From Hemibagrus wyckioides (Eukaryota; Chordata; Actinopteri; Siluriformes; Bagridae), in NCBI RefSeq assembly GCF_019097595.1, contig NC_080713.1, positions 9,823,699 to 9,887,698 of the forward strand: a stretch of DNA of 64,000 bases, in the 5' to 3' direction. The notes below the pieces were generated by a model. It was not told the origin of the DNA. It ran no database searches and saw nothing but the letters and a program-made list of their open reading frames with translations. Shown here in pieces: positions 10,950 to 22,369 of this stretch; within the stretch, counting starts at the first letter, position 1, and every line of letters begins with the position of its first letter. Both the position numbers and the translations under genes were made by a program.

Positions 10950-11859
10950 TGTGCTGAAAATATTCTGTATGTTAAGGTTTTATCTGTAAGACAGGGTTGG
11001 ATAACTGTATACCCACACTAAGTTGGTTGATCAAAAGAAAGCTTGGAAATCGAAAGTAAAGTCAATGAATGTTAATTTTGTCTAAATTAACATTTATTTT
11101 AAAATAACTACTGTTAAATAAGACTTAACATGCTGTCACTGCTCGCCATTTAGTCAGAGCTTGTTAAAACACTGAGTATAAGAAAAGAAAGTCAAGAATG
11201 AAGTGTATTTCTTGAAGAAATACTTTCACTTTTACTGCACTGAGGCTATTCAAGTAGCCATAATGCTGTCTAATGTAGTAATGTATGCTTCTTTTTGGTT
11301 ATTTAGACATGTTGGTTTGCAGGAAAAGACAGGGAAATTGGACATTGTACATTGTTTCAAGGGGTTTCATGGTTTTAACAAACAAACAAACTAAATAAAC
11401 AAATAAATGGAAAAGTTAAGATATAGAATGGATTTGATGTATTGCCTAAATCTTAACACAATGTATTCATCTAAGTTGTTGGATTTTGTTAAAACTATGG
11501 GACCAGGACAACAGCTCAGCTTAAATAGTGATGGTTTCAACACAAAAGGTTTTACATAAGCTTTGAAAACTGATGGAAAAATAGACTGTTGCTGTAACTG
11601 CATTGAGTCTTTTGGATTTTAATGGATGACTACCAGTCACTGGGTTATAGCTATAAACTAGAGTCTAGAATCATACACAGGGAACCCCTGCCGGACGTTT
11701 CTATTTACTTCTGTTTCTTGTTTAGAAGGAGGTGTTGCACAGGTTTGAAGTCTTGAGTGCAGAGAGACATTTCTATCTTTCTTTACACTAGGCAGGGGGT
11801 GCACTTTGTGCAAAATGTTCTCTGCAGTAACACCTGTGAGACACTGTATTTCTCTGTCT
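10950..11859. other. No gene seen
   Basis: AT-rich sequence with short unremarkable frames. Confidence 0.45.
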
Positions 11860-11860
11860 C

Positions 11861-11862
11861 AC

Positions 11863-11897
<35 letters not shown>

Positions 11898-11905
11898 CAC
11901 ACACA
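11861..11905. repeat. (AC)n microsatellite
   Basis: AC units with one AAAC interruption. Reading frames through it give His-Thr runs with no meaning. Confidence 0.95.
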
Positions 11906-12175
11906 AGCCCAAATGTGCTGCATTTGCCCTGCTTAAGCACCACAGGACACATAATTACATCACTTGTACGCACTGCTCAAGTCTAACTAGTTTTATAAGA
12001 GAGACAGTTTTTCCACAAAAAATAATCTTTTATTCTCTTTTGGCCATAAATCAAGAATCACTGTGCTTCTCTGTTCAGTGCTGTTAATAGCTGTTAGCTA
12101 TAATTTTTAATAACCATTTTTATGAATGCTTTGACTAAACATAAAAAATAAAAAAAATTATCTGTTAGCCAATAC

Positions 12176-12330
12176 GTATGGCACGGTGGTGTGGTCCTCT
12201 GGGTTGCCTGGTTTACTCACATCTCCCAGAAACATGTGAGTAAGTGGCTTGGATATAAATTGCCCATAGGTATGAATAAATATGTGTGCCCACTGTTCCC
12301 AACATCTGGGATAAGGATCTATGGCAGTCA
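12176..12330 (+). repeat. SINE-like interspersed repeat fragment
   Basis: Contains GGCACGGTGGTGTGG, CCTGGTTTACTCACATCTCC, CAGAAACATGTGAGTAAG and AAATTGCCCATAGGTATGAA. This is a widespread fish repeat also present at 22370-23080 (interrupted copy), with likely tail pieces at 46202 and 56035. Heavily mutated. Confidence 0.6.
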
Positions 12331-13010
12331 CTGTATGCCTTAGATATTTGTAGTTTTACATTATGATGTTTTAATTATACACTTCATATTTTTAAATAAA
12401 TTGAATTTATTTTCTGATCAATTTCAAAGATGAAAGTACCATTAACATTGTACTATAAATAGCAGGATTTATTGAGTTCACATTTTGTATTTAAGCATCT
12501 AAATCATTAAAAATCATAGCTATAATCCTGCTGAAAAATGATATAATTCGTCACATATCTATATGGAATAGGGGCATTTTATAAACTTCTTAATATTATG
12601 TTTTCATGATGCATAAATGACATCTTTATATAGTATCCATGGGGACTGTGGCATTTATGCCACTCTTAAAATTACATAGCTGCATATTTCTGAAGAAAGT
12701 TGTAAGAATAGCATTGCATAAACATTCAATTGCCTTTACTTGCCCTTAGCAAGGTCTTGAAAAGGCCTTGAGAACTATGAGTAATTAGTAGACTCGCCTT
12801 CAGAGCTTTAAAACACCATAATTTACTCTCTTCTACAGGCAGGAATCCTTTTATAGACAGCATTGTGTTTTTTTCTCCCTCCCACACACAACACAATGAC
12901 CCTCACTTACTCAGAATGGCCAGACTGTCACTCCACACCCCCCCATCTCTCAATCTATTCACCTCTTTTTCAGTCAGTGCCCCAATTAAGCATTCTGTCC
13001 AAAACGCATT
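12331..13010. other. No gene seen
   Basis: AT-rich sequence without recognisable features. Confidence 0.45.

Positions 13011-13011
<1 letters not shown>

Positions 13012-13057
<46 letters not shown>
13012..13057. repeat. (TC)n(AC)n compound microsatellite
   Basis: TC units pass directly into AC units. Confidence 0.95.
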
Positions 13058-13564
13058 GTCACTCACTCTGTTCTTCCCCATCTCATTTAGAAGCAGCCAC
13101 ACTCCACTCATCTCACCAAACCCCACAGGCAATTTAAGGAAAGTAGGCCAAAATGAAATATGGGTGCAATAAAACACACACAAGACTTCAATTGCACTAG
13201 GGCAATAAAATCCTCTGCAAGTGTGTACATGAAGGCACACTAAACAGTGTGTTAGATGGTTATTAGTGTGTTATTAGGATATGGCCAAACGAGGTCCTGT
13301 CTTTCCCCCATATGTTAGTGTGAGGGTCATGGAGTTCTGATGTTGGTTTTACAGCTCCCCTAAATTATGCAGCAGATTTCAGATCAGTAGATTAGCACTG
13401 AGCTGAGAGTGAAATGCTTTCTCACCAAAGAGTGTCAAATCTTGTGAGACAGTGTACATTTTAGTGCACATATAAATACATAAAAATCCAGGATACAAAC
13501 ATATTGTGTATTCATTTATACACACAGTGTGAATAATACTTCAAATGAAAGTCAAAATACCATT

Positions 13565-13640
13565 GTTAGAATAGAATAGAATAAATTGTATTATTTTATT
13601 AGAATAAAACTTTATTGTCATTGTTTTAAAAACAAACATT
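13565..13640 (-). mobile_element. Possible LINE 3' end, antisense
   Basis: ATAGAATAGAATAGAATAA-type pentamers are followed by AATAAAACTTTATTGTCATTG. Read on the minus strand this is CAATGACAATAAAGTTTT plus a pentanucleotide tail, the same layout as the LINE 3' terminus at 34165-34270. How far right the element extends cannot be judged by eye. Confidence 0.4.
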
Positions 13641-14600
13641 GTTTGACAAACTGTTTAGCAGCTCACAATAACTGTCAATGTAAATAGAATGTAAATAGAC
13701 ATAAATATGAAACAAAAGAAACATAGTTAGGTAATTTATATGTAGACCAGTTTAAAAAATGCACAGGTTAGTTGTAATTAAATAAATAGGTAATGGTTAG
13801 ACAAGGTCAAAATAGATATTTGTTATCATCATTTAAAATGTCAAGTTAATGGGAAAGACAAGGGAAAAGATAGCACACAAACAAAAGAAGAGTGAGGTGA
13901 GATGCTAGCAGGCTAATGGAGCACTCTCAAGTCGGGTACTTAAGCTTGTAATGACTTTAGCTTTAAATTGTTAGCAAGATAATCTGATAGAGTACAGACT
14001 TTTGTGAGAGACTGAGAATTTCAACTCGAAATTCTAAGTGTTTTGCGTGACTTCCAGAGACAGGTGGAGGACGCTAGCTAACCCAGCTCAATGTGCTTCT
14101 ATTGGACTGTTGGTGTTCCGAAGATGAGAGACGCCTTCACAGTTAATGTCAGCCGCTAGTGGACAGAGACAAATGGATTAGTAGTAATCGTTGGAAAACC
14201 TCCAAACATGGAATAAGATACCATCCTATTTTTTATTTGATGCTTCTGCGTGACTGAAATGACCACTGAGTTTTTCGCCCCAATGCCTCCAAGCATCGAA
14301 TCAGGCCTGCAATGTTTGTTTGTTTGTTTTAAATAATTTGGCTGTAATGTTTGGACATTGAGGTAATTGAGAAAGAGAGGACAATTAAGCCATTTTGTGT
14401 GTAAATTGGTCACAAATAAATCAGCAAAATGAGTATATGTGAGTTTGAGCATATGTGTTTGAATTTGAAGTAGTGTGATACACTAGTCTGGGGAAAGAGA
14501 AACAATATCTGCAATTTATAGTTTGTGTTTGTTTAATTTACTTTTCATTAAAAATGGAAATCATAAATTATTTTGTAAACAAGTTTATTGATATTGTTGA
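13641..14600. other. No gene seen
   Basis: Moderately AT-rich. It may include the 3' UTR of the antisense LINE end at 13565, but nothing in it is diagnostic. Confidence 0.35.
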
Positions 14601-14842
14601 AATGAAATGAAACAGCCTTTATTTGTCACATATACATTACAGCACAGTGAAATACTTTCTTTGCATATCCCATCCTTGGAGGTTGGGGTCAGAGCACAGG
14701 GTCAGCCATGATACGGCACCCCTGGAGCAGAGAGGGTTAAGGGCCTTGCTCAAGGGCCTAACAGTGGCGTTGCTGGGGCTTGAACCCCTGATCTTCCGGT
14801 CGATGACCCAGAGCCTTAACCACTTGAGCCACCACTGCCCTG
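14601..14842 (-). mobile_element. tRNA-derived SINE
   Basis: On the minus strand the 5' head looks like a tRNA gene. An A box (TGGCTCAAGTGG) lies at 14831-14820 and a B box (GGGTTCAAGCC) at 14787-14777, at normal internal Pol III promoter spacing. The body includes AAGGGCCTTGCTCAAGGGCC on the plus strand and ends in a tail with AATGAAATGAAAC at the left border. The head is too diverged in stem pairing to be a working tRNA. Retroposition by a partner LINE is inferred from the class. Confidence 0.75.
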
Positions 14843-15130
14843 TTTTTATTCTTGGTGAGCCCAAAGCACATACTTTAAAGGTTTTAAAGAGTGTTAAAGT
14901 GTGAGTACATTCATTTGCTATAGCCTACTCTGTTCCTATTGTTACGTTCTTAATAGAGAAATAAGGTTTTGCAGTGACCTACAATACTGAAATAATCAGT
15001 TAGTAACTTAGAAGTAAGAACTGAGGGCCCCTTTCTACACATATTGAGAGTAGATGGGATACATATACAACAGTGTGAAAACAACATGTAGTGCATATAA
15101 ACTGTATAGTGTATGTTAGTTGTATGTGCT

Positions 15131-15158
15131 GGTGGGGGGGTGGGGGGCTTGGGGGGGT
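15131..15158 (+). other. G-quadruplex-type motif
   Basis: Runs of 7, 6 and 7 G separated by one to four bases, within GGTGGGGGGGTGGGGGGCTT and the G7 run that follows. Three long G runs can supply four G tracts. Confidence 0.6.
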
Positions 15159-15236
15159 TGCACTTCTACTTCAAGAAGTAGAGGTTTATTGCACCTTTAT
15201 TGCACGCGATTTTTAAAGTCATCGGATCATGAACTC

Positions 15237-15475
15237 CTTTCACACTGGACGATTTTGGGTCGCTGACAGGTCCAGATATTTAGCATGCCAAATATTTCAC
15301 GGGCATCAGTGATTCATCGGTGACTCTGTCAAATTGTTTTTGGTAATTCACACTGCACGATTGTCACTTCCATGCATGAGCTCTGATTTGCCTTGATTTT
15401 TCAAAACTAGTCGGCGACTTTACAAAACTAGTCGGCGACTGATAATCAGGGATACAATTGTGCAGTGTGAATTGT
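15237..15475. mobile_element. MITE-like block with repeated TTCACACTG(C/G)AC motif
   Basis: TTCACACTGGACGATTTT occurs near 15239 (+), TTCACACTGCACGATTGT near 15347 (+), and the inverse ACAATTGTGCAGTGTGAA at about 15454-15471. An 18-base direct repeat (CAAAACTAGTCGGCGACT) is at 15402-15419 and 15423-15440. Outer inverted ends plus internal direct repeats suggest a small non-autonomous DNA transposon of hAT or Harbinger type; the superfamily is not determinable here. Confidence 0.45.
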
Positions 15476-15487
15476 GCATTAGTGTTT

Positions 15488-15507
15488 GGGAGTGGGGAAG
15501 GGGAGGG
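15488..15507 (+). other. G-quadruplex motif
   Basis: GGG-AGT-GGGG-AA-GGGG-A-GGG fits the canonical G3+N1-7 rule. Confidence 0.7.
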
Positions 15508-15690
15508 AAGGTAGGTTTATGCATTTGACTGCCTGGGGGAAGAAGCTGTTTTTCAGTCTTTTGGTTTTAGTTTTTATTAATTTGTATCTCTTCCCAGAGG
15601 GCAGGGGGGAGAACCGATGATGTCCAGGGTGAGTGGGCATCTCTCATGGCTGGCTCTCTTTTGGAGTTGGCCAGTGTAGATGTCTCTGGG

Positions 15691-15980
15691 GGGTTAGTGT
15701 CATACCAATGACATGGTATGCTGCCCTCACCACACGCTATTGTACAGCAAATCCAAACATTATAGAGATGTCCTATCAACAATGGCCAAATCAAAGCATA
15801 GTACCCAGTAGGAGGCATAAGTCCTTTTTTCCATTGATTCTGATTTGTGAGGTTGAGGGCTAGGGTAACCATAATTCTAACCCTAGCTCTATCCCAAAGC
15901 ATATTCATATTTACATGTCTCTGCTTGGAACACATCTGTTATCTGTTCCAAATTCCAACTAATGTATTTGGTTAAACCTT

Positions 15981-15985
<5 letters not shown>
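15691..15985. other. No feature recognised
   Basis: Probably unique sequence between the antisense LINE and the (AT)n tract. Confidence 0.4.

Positions 15986-16054
<69 letters not shown>
15986..16054. repeat. (AT)n microsatellite
   Basis: Long AT run that directly abuts the left end of the Tc1 copy at 16056. Confidence 0.95.
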
Positions 16055-16055
<1 letters not shown>

Positions 16056-16058
<3 letters not shown>

Positions 16059-17296
16059 TATATTGCCAAAAGTATTCGCTCACCCATCCAAATAATCAGA
16101 ATCAGGTGTTCCAATCACTTCCATGGCCACAGGTGTATAAAATCAAGCACCTAGGCATGCAGACTGTTTTTACAAACATTTGTGAAAGAATGGGTCGCTC
16201 TCAGGAGCTCAGTGAATTCCAGCGTGGAACTGTGATAGGATGCCACCTGTGCAACAAATCCAGTCGTGAAATTTCCTCGCTCCTAAATATTCCACAGTCA
16301 ACTGTCAGCTGTATTATAAGAACGTGGAAGTGTTTGGGAACGACAGCAACTCAGCCACGAAGTGGTAGGCCACGTAAACTGACGGAGCGGGGTCAGCGGA
16401 TGCTGAGGCGCATAGTGCGAAGAGGTCGCCAACTTTCTGCAGAGTCAATCGCTACAGACCTCCAAACTTCATGTGGCCTTCAGATTAGCTCAAGAACAGT
16501 GCGCAGAGAGCTTCATGGAATGGGTTTCCATGGCCGAGCAGCTGCATCCAAGCCATACATCACCAAGTGCAATGCAAAGCGTCGGATGCAGTGGTGTAAA
16601 GCACGCCGCCACTGGACTCTAGAGTAGTGGAGACGCGTTCTCTGGAGTGACGAATCGCGCTTCTCCATCTGGCAATCTGATGGACGAGTCTGGGTTTGGC
16701 GGTTGCCAGGAGAACGGTACTTGTCTGACTGCATTGTGCCAAGTGTAAAGTTTGGTGGAGGGGGGATTATGGTGTGGGGTTGTTTTTCAGGCTTGGCCCC
16801 TTAGTTCCAGTGAAAGGAACTCTGAATGCTTCAGCATACCAAGACATTTTGGACAATTCCATGCTCCTAACTTTGTAGGAACAGTTTGGAGCTGGCCCCT
16901 TCCTCTTCCAACATGACTGTGCACCAGTGCACAAAGCAAGGTCCATAAAGACATGGATGACAGAGTCTGGTGTGGATGAACTTGACTGGCCTGCACAGAG
17001 TCCTGACCTCAACCCGATAGAACACCTTTGGGATGAATTAGAGCGGAGACTGAGAGCCAGGCCTTCTCGTCCAACATCAGTGTGTGACCTCACAAATGCG
17101 CTTCTGGAAGAATGGTCAAAAATTCCCATAAACACACTCCTAAACCTTGTGGACAGCCTTCCCAGAAGAGTTGAAGCTGTTATAGCTGCAAAGGGTGGAC
17201 CGACGTCATATTGAACCCTATGGATTAGGAATGGGATGTCACTTAATTTCATATGCGAGTCAAGGCAGGTGAGCGAATACTTTGGGCAATATAGTG
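16056..17296 (+). mobile_element. Tc1-like element, family T1, copy A (full length, dead)
   Basis: It starts CACTATATTGCCAAAAGTAT and ends with the inverted counterpart (GCAATATAGTG), with TA on both sides (16054-16055 and 17297-17298). Length is 1241 bp. Copies B (32631) and C (42169) are 1255 and 1249 bp. Differences from a common 1248 bp are explained by one indel each: -7 here, +7 in B, +1 in C. It sits at the edge of an (AT)n tract, as expected for a TA-targeting element. Confidence 0.95.
16157..17212 (+). pseudogene. Tc1-like DD34E transposase, copy A
   Basis: The enzyme class cuts at its own terminal repeats and inserts at TA. Visible in order are an N-terminal HTH region (LSEFQRGTVIGCHLCNKSS, EISSLLNIPQSTVS), a GRPRKLTERGQR linker like the GRPR hook, a second [13 protein letters not shown] with the first catalytic Asp, FQHDCAPVH with the second and [12 protein letters not shown] with the Glu (34 residues between the last two). 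The likely start is ATG 16157 or 16190. Three lesions are visible: TAG at 16625-16627 (CAG to TAG), a 7 bp deletion at about 16791, and TAG at 16876-16878 (Trp codon). The CGA codon mutated in the other two copies is intact here. Confidence 0.92.
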
Positions 17297-17299
17297 TAT

Positions 17300-17321
17300 A
17301 TGTGTGTGTGTGTGTGTGTGA
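17300..17321. repeat. (TG)n microsatellite
   Basis: Short TG run just beyond the Tc1 right end. Confidence 0.9.
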
Positions 17322-17975
17322 GGTTTTGTTGTTTGCATATAGTAGAGCTGAATTTTACCTAGATGAGGTAGAAAAAGCAGACATGGTGAAAACAGCTGAG
17401 AGAGAAAGAGTTCTTTTTAGATCCACAATAGACAGGCCTAAATCTTTTCCAACCACTTATCTCACACTCACAATCCAATGCATTAGAGGATGAGCAATCG
17501 ATGCTGCATTATTTGCAGAAGCCGTATGAGCAGTGACACATTCTGAGTGCACAATGTTAATGTATGTATATGTGTGTGTGCTAGATGTTTCAATTTTATT
17601 TCATTTGAATTGCCCTGGGCTACAAGTTCCAAAGACTGATGAAATCCTATTTGCTTTGAACGTGCAGTAATATATGTCAGTGGATCAAGTGTCCATCCCA
17701 CTTTACCTTACAAAACTAGAGTGTTCTGTTTTAAATTGAGCACTATTTTCAGAATCTCCCCAAGGAGTATTAAGCAGAGAGAGGTAAAGAAAATATCAGG
17801 TAAAAATGAGAAGAGATGACTCAAAACTATATCAAAAATATTTATAGTAAGCTAAGTAGGAATTGAAAAAAACATAGAAAATAAAAGAATTGATCACATA
17901 CAGTGGATGTAATGGTAGCAGCAACTGGCATGAGCCTGGGTAAAAAAATTGATGAGAAGAGATATGATCAAAACA
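17322..17975. other. No gene seen
   Basis: Ordinary AT-rich sequence. Confidence 0.45.
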
Positions 17976-18150
17976 CCAGGTTATGTATGTAACCCAGTTC
18001 CCTCTAGCGGTGTCTGAAGCTCTGTGTGAAATCACATCAATCTAACCTCACATTACATCTTCTACTTGTCTGAAGGAAGTGTGAATGGATGCCCAGTGTG
18101 TGGCAAGTGACTCATGCCCTTCTCAGACAACCAGGTTACATACATAAACT
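17976..18150. repeat. DIRS-type inverted terminal repeat pair
   Basis: The left arm (CAGGTTATGTATGTAACCCAG, TTCCCTCTAGC) and right arm (GCCCTTCTCAGACAACC, AGGTTACATACATAAACTG) are imperfect inverted partners like the pair at 7026-7310. They lie at the 3' end of the minus-strand DIRS remnant that follows. Confidence 0.55.
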
Positions 18151-19014
18151 GATGTAGCTCCCTGTTGAAGAAACTCGATGCTGCGTCATGGCTGATGTTA
18201 TGGGAACATCAATACCAACGTTGCCACACGTCAGGAGATGTCTGTCCACATCATGAAATGCAGCCTTTGTGACACAGAAAAGGTTGTTTGCAAGGGTAAA
18301 AATCCCTTGCTCCTGAGCCAGAGTTGAAACAGTCTCATGTGTAACAGACCCAAAGGAATAGCTTTGGCCACTACCAACATGAGCTGAACACATTTATGCC
18401 TAGGTGCCAGAAAGGCATTGACCTAGCCAGATGACCTTTACAGAAGAAAGGATGTAATAAACCCAAGTGGATTACACAGACACAGACATGCACTGTGGCT
18501 GAATCCAACATTAACCCCAAGAAGGTGGTTCTCTGAGAAGAGGAAAGCATAAAGTTGAGCCTGAGGCCCAGGGACCTCATGTGGTCAATCAATGCATCTC
18601 CATGCCTGGCTGCCATGTACCTCAACTGAGCCAAGATGAGCCTATGAGCATTAAAATCTCAAACTTGTACATTTCAGCATACAATTCAGAGCACACTGGT
18701 CTAAAATATGGCATAGGCCCCATCTTTCTTGGGAACCAAGAAACACCGTGTGTAAAGCCGGAAGCTTTTTCCAGGAGTTGAATATGCTCTATGGCCCCTT
18801 TCTCAAATGAGAGAGAAGTTCCTCCTGGAGGAATGAGGTTTGGTCTGTAACAACAACAGTGGACAGTACACTGTGAAAGAGGGAAGACAGGATGCAAACT
18901 GGATTGAAATGGCAAGATGGCAGGGGCTAACCCAGGATGAGCAGACACATAAGGAGTGGGAGAATGGGCAGGCATGTCTGACCCCTGAAGCACCAGAGGT
19001 GGTGGGGTAGACAA
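18151..19014 (-). mobile_element. DIRS-type retroelement remnant (RT region)
   Basis: On the minus strand, from right to left, it shows the start of the reverse transcriptase, a jump over the active site, the later RT, and the RT-RNase H linker including a WPKLFLWV-type reading near 18349-18377. That linker is the reverse complement of plus-strand sequence at 6195-6225, so the two remnants belong to the same or sister families. It ends in the terminal repeats at 17976-18150. Confidence 0.65.
18400..19014 (-). pseudogene. DIRS reverse transcriptase remnant
   Basis: Open frames on the minus strand read LLEKASGFTHGVSWFPRKMG, PYFRPVCSELYAEMYKFEIL (the N-terminal fingers with the RPI..L region), then after a gap GDALIDHMRSLGLRLNF and SQRTTFLGLMLDSATV (the segment after the active site). 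The catalytic YxDD stretch is deleted, so it cannot be functional. The SLGLRLN...QRTTFLG phrase is what I recognise as DIRS RT. Frames break near 18630. Confidence 0.65.
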
Positions 19015-19100
19015 CAGTGGAGACAGCCCTAAAAGGACATCCCTAGAAACCCTAGCCCTCAGGCATTAGGATTCCTCCCTGGCCCGCCAGGTGGAGATTT

Positions 19101-19460
19101 ACATTTGCATTTACATTTCTGGCATTTGGCAGATGCTCTTATCCAGAGCAACAAACAATAGTGCTTTTAAGTCTCTATCAATGAATACATTAACACTGAT
19201 TCAATAGGTCACAGACTAAGGATATCATCAGCCTAAAAACTGTTTTGAGAGATCAAACAGCGCATGGTACAGTGCAAGGAGTAATAAGAGCTTTGAGGTA
19301 AGATGGCGCTGATCCATTTTTGGCTTTGTAGGCAAGCATCAGTGTTTTGAATCTGTATGCAGCTACCAGGAGCCAGTGAAGGGAGCACAGCAGTGGGGTA
19401 TTGTGTGAGAATTTAGGCAGGTTGAAATCAAGTTGCACAGCTGTATTTTGGATCACCTAG
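19101..19460 (-). mobile_element. LINE 3' end, antisense, with SINE-shared tail
   Basis: Minus-strand reading gives FNLPKFSHNTPLLCSLHWLL and FKTLMLAYKAKNGSAPSYL, the conserved region after the RT in a jockey-superfamily LINE. The left end carries ATTTGGCAGATGCTCTTATC on the plus strand; its reverse complement is the 3' tail of the SINE at 41590-41785. The copy is 5'-truncated at about 19460. Confidence 0.7.
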
Positions 19461-20359
19461 ATGACCAACCCCAGTACTGGCCAGCTGCCCAGATTTTACA
19501 GAGGGGCCCTTGGGCTGCAATGCTACCCTTCTTTTCCTGCCTCAGCAGGCCAGGATTTTTTCATATTTTTTTGTCCTTTTAGATAAATAACCTGACACAT
19601 TTCTTCAAGATGGATTCCAAGTGTGATTAAGAGTGTGTCTGAAGAGGAACCGAAGACTCCAAGTCTGAGAACGTGCCAGAATATATGTAAAAGTGGTAAG
19701 GTAAAAGGTAAACATTTATCTATGGTTGCAGGAGAAGCCTCAAAATGTTGTTCAGGAGAAGGTGGATGGAAAGATGTCTGGGTGGCCTGGTATCTTGGCA
19801 ACAAAGGTGAAATTACCTGCTAAGGTTGCTTGAATGGATGGAACCTGTAATTTGTTGGAATAAAACCAGTAGACTATGAAGGAAAGGAGAGCTAGTGAAA
19901 GCAGTTTAGAACAGGGAGAGGTATGACATTTAGGGTTGATTTGTCCATCCCCATCCTATATACCTTTGTTTGGCAGAAAGGGTGTAGTCATGCCATGGAC
20001 TTTTGGATAAAGGGTGCAGAATTCATTGAATTGGAAATGTTAGAGAATGTCAGTTTTGTCATTGTACATAGACATTTTATAACTGAAACAGTTTTATTAC
20101 AGCAAATCTTTCCAAATCCAATGGAAGGGTCTATGCTGGTAAAATTTGGAGAGAGCTGGAGGTTTTAAAAGTGTCATCATAAAATAAATAAATGAATAAA
20201 TAAATAAATTCTGTTCCACATGTTGAGACCAAAAACATAAAGCCAACAGAAAGCCTTGTTTTAGAGAAATTACATCATAATGATGGCACAGCTGAACTTT
20301 TGGCACACAGCAAAATTTTTGATCTCCTCTGATGCCATTGGACTTGGCTTTGTCTAGCT
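19461..20359. other. No gene recognised; (AATA)n tract at 20178-20209
   Basis: The left part of this span lies next to the RT fragment that begins at 20360 and may be its decayed continuation on the minus strand, since poorly aligned readings such as VKLDKAKSNGIRGDQ follow the RT frame. Confidence 0.35.
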
Positions 20360-20692
20360 TCACACCTTTACCAGAGTTTTTTTTAACTGGATAATTTGAT
20401 CTAAAGTGGCATATGCAGAGAGAATGCCTTTGGGATTAAGTTTATTAAGGCTGGGAGTTGAGCATTTGTGTGAGGATGACAGGTTGATGATTAATTTTTT
20501 CTTGCCTCGGTATATTTTCATGGTGACACCTATGCGGTTAACAAGAACAGGAGAATGGTAGAAAGCACAGATGAAATATCCTTTGGCCAATTCTTTTCGG
20601 ATTAGGGTGTCAACTTCTTTGTGTTCTTTTGAAGCTGATAAGAGGTTTTGCACACATAAATGAATGGGGGTATTTAAACTAAGCCTTGCCAA
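20360..20692 (-). pseudogene. Retroelement RT N-terminal fragment (DIRS/Ngaro-like)
   Basis: The 110-codon frame includes LNTPIHLCVQNLLSA, VDTLIRKELAKGYFICAFY, then GKKKLIINLSSSH and PSLNKLNPKG, followed by YATLDQIIQL. This is the fingers region of a reverse transcriptase whose usual text I recall as ...SGKKRLIIDLSSPH...PSINSLIP. I associate it with DIRS-order (Ngaro-like) elements. The catalytic aspartates are not included. Family placement is uncertain; RT identity is more secure. Confidence 0.5.
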
Positions 20693-22369
20693 ATAGCCTT
20701 GGGTTAGACCAGTTCTGAGAAAATTTATAAAGTATTAGTTAGGATGAAAAAACACAATTTTTGAGTTATTGGATATAGAAGGGGTTTATTCATCTTTTTG
20801 GAGGGCTGGAAGGAGGTGGTCTCTGGGAGGACTGTGACCACAAGCAGCACAACAATTGAGAAATCTTCATTTCAGGTAAGGGCACACAGATTCATGGACA
20901 TTAATATAAAAAGGAAATTTCACTTGGCTAGGGGAATGAGAAAAATTATTAATCGTAGTGCAGGTTTATTGGGCTGAACATAACTCCTTTGTGCTGGTGG
21001 GTAGGTGGTTCTGGGACAGAGATTAGCAGAGTGAGAGACCACTGACAGAGCAGGACATGGCCCTATATATGGTTAATTGTCTGCTTAGATCCCACCTAGT
21101 TTACTGGGGATAATGAATAGTTAGATGAAGAATTGTGTCAGATAGTTTCATGACTGAATTTATTAGATTTAATGGCGTGTGTCATTCTATACTGTGCTAA
21201 GTATTGTCACATATTGTCACTTCAGAAACAGCAATACACACCCCTATCTATTTAGCATTTTATACTATTTGAGTACGTCACAGCCTAAAAAAAAAGGTCA
21301 GGTGATAAATGTATAGATGTTTTTCATCATAGCCATTTGTTACTTGCAATTAGAGTCCTATCCATTTTGGTGCTTATTTTTTGGTAACATTTGTTTTTCA
21401 CATATAGTGCTTACATTTGACTGACTTAGGTGTGCTCTAACATTGTTTGTAATGATCCAGTTGTAAAGGAAAAAATAACTTTATTGAAAGAGTCACTGAA
21501 ATGCCTTAGGATCTCATTGCCTTTCATTGCAGATCATTTGTCAACATATCTGTCAACAATGTTATTGAGTTTCTTGGCAGTCTATAATGCCTAAGAATAA
21601 CATGGTCAGGAAGGTTGAGTGGGGATATTCTGTCTCTGAGAGAATTTCTGGATGCTTCTCTTTATTGTGGACCTAAAGTGGTTCTATCTAAAACACAGCC
21701 AAATATTGTAACGAGGCAGATTTACAGAAACCTGGATGTCATCTACATTCCTAATGATTATGACAGAGGTGAGAATTGCCAATAGGAAAAACTTTCTCAG
21801 TGGTCATTATATGCTATCTCAACAACGTATAGACAGTTGTAAAGAAAGTAGGTAAATGAATACTAAATGTGTTCTGAATGAGAATTTTGAAAGTAAAACA
21901 TTCTTTTTAATTATTTCACTAATTACATCAGCAATTCTTATTTGGTGCAGTTATATGCTATTCAGGTATGATTATCCTATGAAGCACAATGATAAGTCTT
22001 AGGCATAAACAGTTATCAGGAGGTGCCAATCTTTAGGTTATATTGTACAAATAAGATTATCCACAGTATTAGCCCACTGACCACTGGCTACAAATAAAGG
22101 ACATGAGAAACAGAGCAGAAGTAGGCATAAGTCAGTGGGGTCTGGTGGTTGAGATGAGGAAAGGTCTGTCAGAAGGTGTCACTGTCATCAGGCTGGGTTC
22201 TAATTAGTTTCAATTAATGTGAAACTACAAAGCAAATACAGTATGTTTTAAATGTATTTATTTATTTATTCATTCATTCATTCATTCAAGGAACTTATTT
22301 AACCCTTTGTTAAGTTTCCTTTTTTCACATAAGATCACATCACATAAGATTTATGTCAGGCTACCTCTG
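20693..22369. other. No gene seen; TTTA/TTCA microsatellite at 22255-22289
   Basis: Long AT-rich stretch. I find no repeat family or exon signal that I can name. Confidence 0.4.

Larger units (their letters stand above)
15010..15690 (-). mobile_element. LINE 3' end, antisense, with a MITE-like insert
   Basis: Minus-strand reading from 15690 gives IYTGQLQKRASH, then after a short diverged stretch LPSGKRYKLIKTKTKRLKN and SFFPQAVKC. This is the C-terminal motif found downstream of the RT in the LINE type also seen at 29820-30910 and 53618-53900. Leftwards lies a C-rich 3' UTR on that strand. A block at 15237-15475 with repeated TTCACACTG motifs appears to be inserted in it. Both ends are imprecise. 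Confidence 0.65.

Noticed and set aside
12865..13137. Ser/Leu/His-rich frames
   Set aside because: Translation of the (TC)n(AC)n microsatellite.
14777..14831. tRNA gene on the minus strand
   Set aside because: A and B boxes are present, but the sequence continues into a SINE body and tail and the cloverleaf stems do not pair well. It is a SINE head. The same applies at 41609-41662.
15962..16157. Open frame through the (AT)n tract joined to the Tc1 transposase (Tyr-Ile repeats)
   Set aside because: The N-terminal YIYI run is microsatellite translation. The natural start is at 16157 or 16190, inside the element.
16513..17252. Long antisense frames over the T1 copies (also at 33065-33913 and 42626-43433)
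   Set aside because: They mirror the transposase coding strand in all three copies and contain no independent motif.
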